NCBI GenBank assembly: GCA_030680695.1
Contig: JAUXUT010000014.1
Span: forward strand, 1 to 8,459
Length of the DNA stretch: 8,459 nt
Direction of reading: 5' to 3'
From: a bacterium
GTDB lineage: Bacteria > Patescibacteria > Paceibacteria > UBA9973 > UBA6065
The position numbers and the translations under genes were made by a program. This document shows, in pieces, positions 6,657 to 8,459 of the stretch (the stretch's first letter is position 1; the number at the start of each line of letters is the position of its first letter). The notes below the pieces were generated by a model. It was not told the DNA's origin. It was given only the letters and a program-made list of their open reading frames with translations, and did not search any database.

Positions 6657-7427
6657 CTACGGGTTGCTAAGAGATATTACCACTCCCCACCATCCTTTTG
6701 GGGAATTGCAAGAATCTAAATGCCTGCTTTCGGCGGTTGGGCTTATGACATACAACTGACCAAATGTTGGAAGTTGTTGCTCAAATAGATAATACCAACC
6801 CGCTGGTATTCCATTGTTGTATTTCGATGTTACCATGCTACACCATACAAGCCACCAGTTCTCTTGTGGAAGGTCAAGAGAGTTGCTTTCCAAATTCCAA
6901 ATACGTAAACGGGCTGTTTCTATTTGGATTTGACGAACTGCATTTTCCAATTGTGTTTGTGAAACCTGTGATGGGTTTTGAACAACATCTTTCACCAATG
7001 GGGCAAGAGGCACATCAGAACTAAGCGATGCACGATTGACTAAAGAAACTGTTGAAGGTGATACGACGATGTTTGTGGGTTGAACAAATGCAGTTGGCGG
7101 GATAATTGATGGCTGAACAATAGTGGTTGACTGGATTGCCAGTGTTGCTGCCGTAACTATTGGCGTCTCAGTTGCTGAAATTATAGATGGCGGAATTGCA
7201 GTAGGCAGAGTTGAAGCCGCTGTTCCAGATGGGATAATTTGAAGCCCAATGCCTACGATTAACAATACAACGCCAATAACTCCAGCGCCGAGTTGGTTTG
7301 TAGTTTCAACCCCAACTTCTTTCGCCTGTATTTTTTGAATAAACGGAATGAGTAAAAAAATTAACCCGCCAATAACCAAAACAATTGGTAAAGGAGTGTC
7401 TTTGAGCGTTTTGAGCATTTCAAGCAT
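6657..7427 (-). CDS. Two-helix membrane protein with Pro/Thr linker and Trp-rich C-terminal domain
   Basis: This 256-residue protein is not recognised as a named family. Two membrane helices (about 12-31 and 47-66) are joined by a short Lys/Glu-containing loop. A long Ser/Thr/Pro/Ile-rich linker (about 69-130) of the kind seen in Chloroflexota surface proteins follows. The C-terminal domain (about 140-256) has a helical part (LENAVRQIQIETARLRIWN, 160-178) and a Trp-rich part (WWLVWC at 191-196, GWYYLF at 210-215, GWWGVV at 245-250), with C196 and C240 as a possible disulfide. The frame is open back to a TTG at 7475 at the attC edge, but the ATG at 7427 has the best ribosome binding site of the window, so I chose it. 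Function unknown. Confidence 0.85.
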   Translation of the reverse strand: MLEMLKTLKDTPLPIVLVIGGLIFLLIPFIQKIQAKEVGVETTNQLGAGVIGVVLLIVGIGLQIIPSGTAASTLPTAIPPSIISATETPIVTAATLAIQSTTIVQPSIIPPTAFVQPTNIVVSPSTVSLVNRASLSSDVPLAPLVKDVVQNPSQVSQTQLENAVRQIQIETARLRIWNLESNSLDLPQENWWLVWCSMVTSKYNNGIPAGWYYLFEQQLPTFGQLYVISPTAESRHLDSCNSPKGWWGVVISLSNP

Positions 7428-7434
7428 AACAAAT

Positions 7435-7442
7435 TCTCCTTT
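7435..7442 (-). promoter_or_regulatory. Strong ribosome binding site, decides start at 7427
   Basis: AAAGGAGA on the minus strand lies 7 bases before the ATG at 7427. It shows that the longer frame beginning at the attC boundary is not the real start. Confidence 0.8.
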
Positions 7443-7469
7443 GTCTTTTTCTGTGTTTTGCAAGGGGCG

Positions 7470-7596
7470 TGCCAACGGTTTGCGTTACTGGCGGGTGGGA
7501 TGCGCTGATTCGCTCGACAGGCAGAAAAACTCTACGGTAGAAAAATGCTCGAAAAGCCGCACCGTACCCACCCGTCCAGTGCACGCTTTGTTAGCC
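7470..7596 (-). repeat. attC site F (cassette 1 / cassette 2 junction)
   Basis: This is a 127-bp attC-like site and the shortest copy. R' is TGCCAAC on the plus strand (7470-7476) and R'' is GTTAGCC (7590-7596). Arms 7487-7499 and 7567-7580 pair as ACTGG + CGGGTGGG, with T7575 unpaired. Its loop region is the most divergent of the seven (for example CGACAGGCAG where others have GAGAGCAGG). Confidence 0.88.
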
Positions 7597-7608
7597 CGTT
7601 TTTTATTT

Positions 7609-8271
7609 TTAAGGCGATACTGTTGGAGTATCGGCAGGCAGTTGCGAACAGTCTTTTTCAATACTTGTCGTTTCAGGCTCAAGCAACGCTCGAACTTTAT
7701 AGATGTAAACTTGTTCTGTTCCATCCGCAGACTTTATTTTTGCTTCACCAGTATACCAAGTATATTTCCATGAAATAGTATGTGTAGCCCATTTATTTGC
7801 ACCAGTGATAAATTTGATAGTATAAGTACGTTGTTCAGTTTGCTTGTCTTGAACCCCATACTTTCCTTCCAGACTGACTTTTAATATTTGAAGTACTGGA
7901 ATTTGCGCTAACTGAATATCTCCTATGGTAACACCGCCTTGACCTTCAATTACTATTAAATGCTCAACGCTTCTAGCGCGTTGAGTTTGAATTTCAGTTG
8001 CATTTGAACTTAAACAATTATTCGTGGTGGTCGCTTCCGTCTCAATCACCTCAATGGTTGAGCCTGTTTGGGCAATGCTTTCTATTTCATTTTCGCTTGA
8101 AATAACAGGGGCTGGAGTTGATGCGATTGACGGTTTATTCCTTGATTGATACCACCAATAAAACCCAATACCCACAATAATAGCAAAAACAATAAGAAGG
8201 GTAAATTCAACCAGTCCTTGCCCAGCCGCTGTTTCTTTATTGTTTTGGACGGAAGAATCTTTGTTATTCAC
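7609..8271 (-). CDS. Membrane-anchored protein with TadE/Flp-pilin-like N-terminus
   Basis: This is a 220-residue protein if started at the GTG at 8271. Near the N-terminus, GQGLVEFTLLIVFAIIVGIGFYWW gives one hydrophobic helix preceded by G-Q-G-x-V-E-F. From known families, this is the pattern of Flp pilins and TadE-like pseudopilins, where Glu follows the processing Gly. The rest is unlike a pilin: a Ser/Thr/Pro linker, then about 120 residues of mixed strands (TYTIKFITGANKWATHTISWKYTWYTG) and a Pro/Thr tail. Two Cys (about 86 and 208) could pair. A TTG at 8289 would add six residues but has no ribosome binding site, while GAAGGG lies 10 bases before the GTG. The stop lies 12 bases from attC F. 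Function unknown; a surface-exposed role is inferred. Confidence 0.8.
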   Translation of the reverse strand: MNNKDSSVQNNKETAAGQGLVEFTLLIVFAIIVGIGFYWWYQSRNKPSIASTPAPVISSENEIESIAQTGSTIEVIETEATTTNNCLSSNATEIQTQRARSVEHLIVIEGQGGVTIGDIQLAQIPVLQILKVSLEGKYGVQDKQTEQRTYTIKFITGANKWATHTISWKYTWYTGEAKIKSADGTEQVYIYKVRALLEPETTSIEKDCSQLPADTPTVSP

Positions 8272-8281
8272 TAAATAATTA

Positions 8282-8287
8282 CCCTTC
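8282..8287 (-). promoter_or_regulatory. Ribosome binding site favouring GTG start at 8271
   Basis: GAAGGG on the minus strand lies 10 bases before the GTG at 8271 and overlaps the alternative TTG start at 8289, which argues against that TTG. Confidence 0.5.
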
Positions 8288-8314
8288 AAAAACGAGATTA
8301 TTTTGCAAGGAACG

Positions 8315-8445
8315 GGCTAACGGTTTGCGTTAGCGGCGGGTGGGCGGGACGAGATAAAACTCCGAGAGCAGGATTCTGTTCGAGTGTAGAAAACTGCTTG
8401 AAAATCACGCAGACTCCCACCCGTCCGCTGCACGCTTTGTTAGGC
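8315..8445 (-). repeat. attC site G (upstream cassette / cassette 1 junction)
   Basis: This is a 131-bp attC-like site and the longest copy. R' is GGCTAAC on the plus strand (8315-8321) and R'' is GTTAGGC (8439-8445). Arms 8332-8344 and 8416-8429 pair as AGCGG + CGGGTGGG, with T8424 unpaired. The cassette it terminates lies mostly beyond the right edge of the window. Confidence 0.9.
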
Positions 8446-8459
8446 AACCTGCCCGCTGA

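Larger units (their letters stand above)
6493..7475 (-). mobile_element. Integron cassette 2 (two-helix membrane protein)
   Basis: This 983-bp unit starts at the crossover of attC F (7476/7475) and ends in attC E. Its start GTTGGCACGC is repeated inverted at 6609-6618. It carries one gene, on the same strand as the rest of the array. Confidence 0.86.
7476..8320 (-). mobile_element. Integron cassette 1 (pilin-like N-terminus protein)
   Basis: This 845-bp unit starts at the crossover of attC G (8321/8320) and ends in attC F. Its start GTTAGCCCGTT is repeated inverted at 7590-7600 with 11 matching positions. Cassette 3 has the same core but continues CCCGC, so the match is specific to the cassette. 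Confidence 0.87.

Noticed and set aside
7485..7724. 79-codon minus-strand frame across attC F
   Set aside because: It overlaps the real gene at 7609-8271 in another frame and continues into attC DNA.
1160..8445. CRISPR array
   Set aside because: The repeats are about 130 bp, imperfect, and separated by whole genes of unequal length.
1160..8445. MITE, REP or BOX-type dispersed element as an explanation of the repeats
   Set aside because: The two ends of one repeat often do not match each other, whereas ends of neighbouring repeats do. This fits cassette boundaries and not insertion of a self-contained element.
1160..8445. attC hairpins as Rho-independent terminators
   Set aside because: No run of T follows the stems in the transcribed direction, and the loops are far longer than in typical terminators.

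Overview
The window reads as a stretch of integron gene-cassette array with no integrase in view. Seven near-identical repeats of 127-131 bp (1160-1287, 1874-2002, 2743-2872, 5798-5926, 6487-6615, 7470-7596, 8315-8445) behave as attC recombination sites. Each folds into one long imperfect hairpin. The arms change by compensating substitutions from copy to copy, and one unpaired T sits at the same place in every copy. The short sequence at the start of each cassette is repeated in inverted form at that cassette's own end, as expected for units that excise as circles. All intact genes are on the minus strand, so the array is transcribed from right to left.

Layout from the right (5' side of the array): a partial cassette beyond 8320, seen only through its attC; cassette 1 (7476-8320), a membrane-anchored protein with a pilin/TadE-like N-terminus; cassette 2 (6493-7475), a two-helix membrane protein with a Pro/Thr linker and a Trp-rich C-terminal domain; cassette 3 (5804-6492), a small membrane-anchored beta-rich protein; cassette 4 (2749-5803), an unusually large cassette with a single-chain Type IIG restriction-modification enzyme; cassette 5 (1880-2748), a class I SAM methyltransferase; cassette 6 (1166-1879), no intact gene but a coding-like relic on the plus strand with four in-frame stops; cassette 7 (up to 1165), a membrane-anchored Pro/Thr-rich protein whose attC is missing. 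The window ends at 1-84 with the first 28 codons of an IS1634/DUF4277-type transposase, placed where the attC of cassette 7 should be.

Organism: probably Chloroflexota (Anaerolineae-like). This is inferred from Pro/Thr-rich linkers following single membrane helices, from the methyltransferase type and from the transposase N-terminus. It is an inference, not a proof. The uniform attC sites suggest a sedentary chromosomal-type array.

The genes do not form a pathway. They are independent cargo, mostly cell-surface or periplasm-facing proteins of unknown function, plus one restriction-modification enzyme that could defend the cell and stabilise the array. The gene order comes from cassette capture, so neighbours say little about function.
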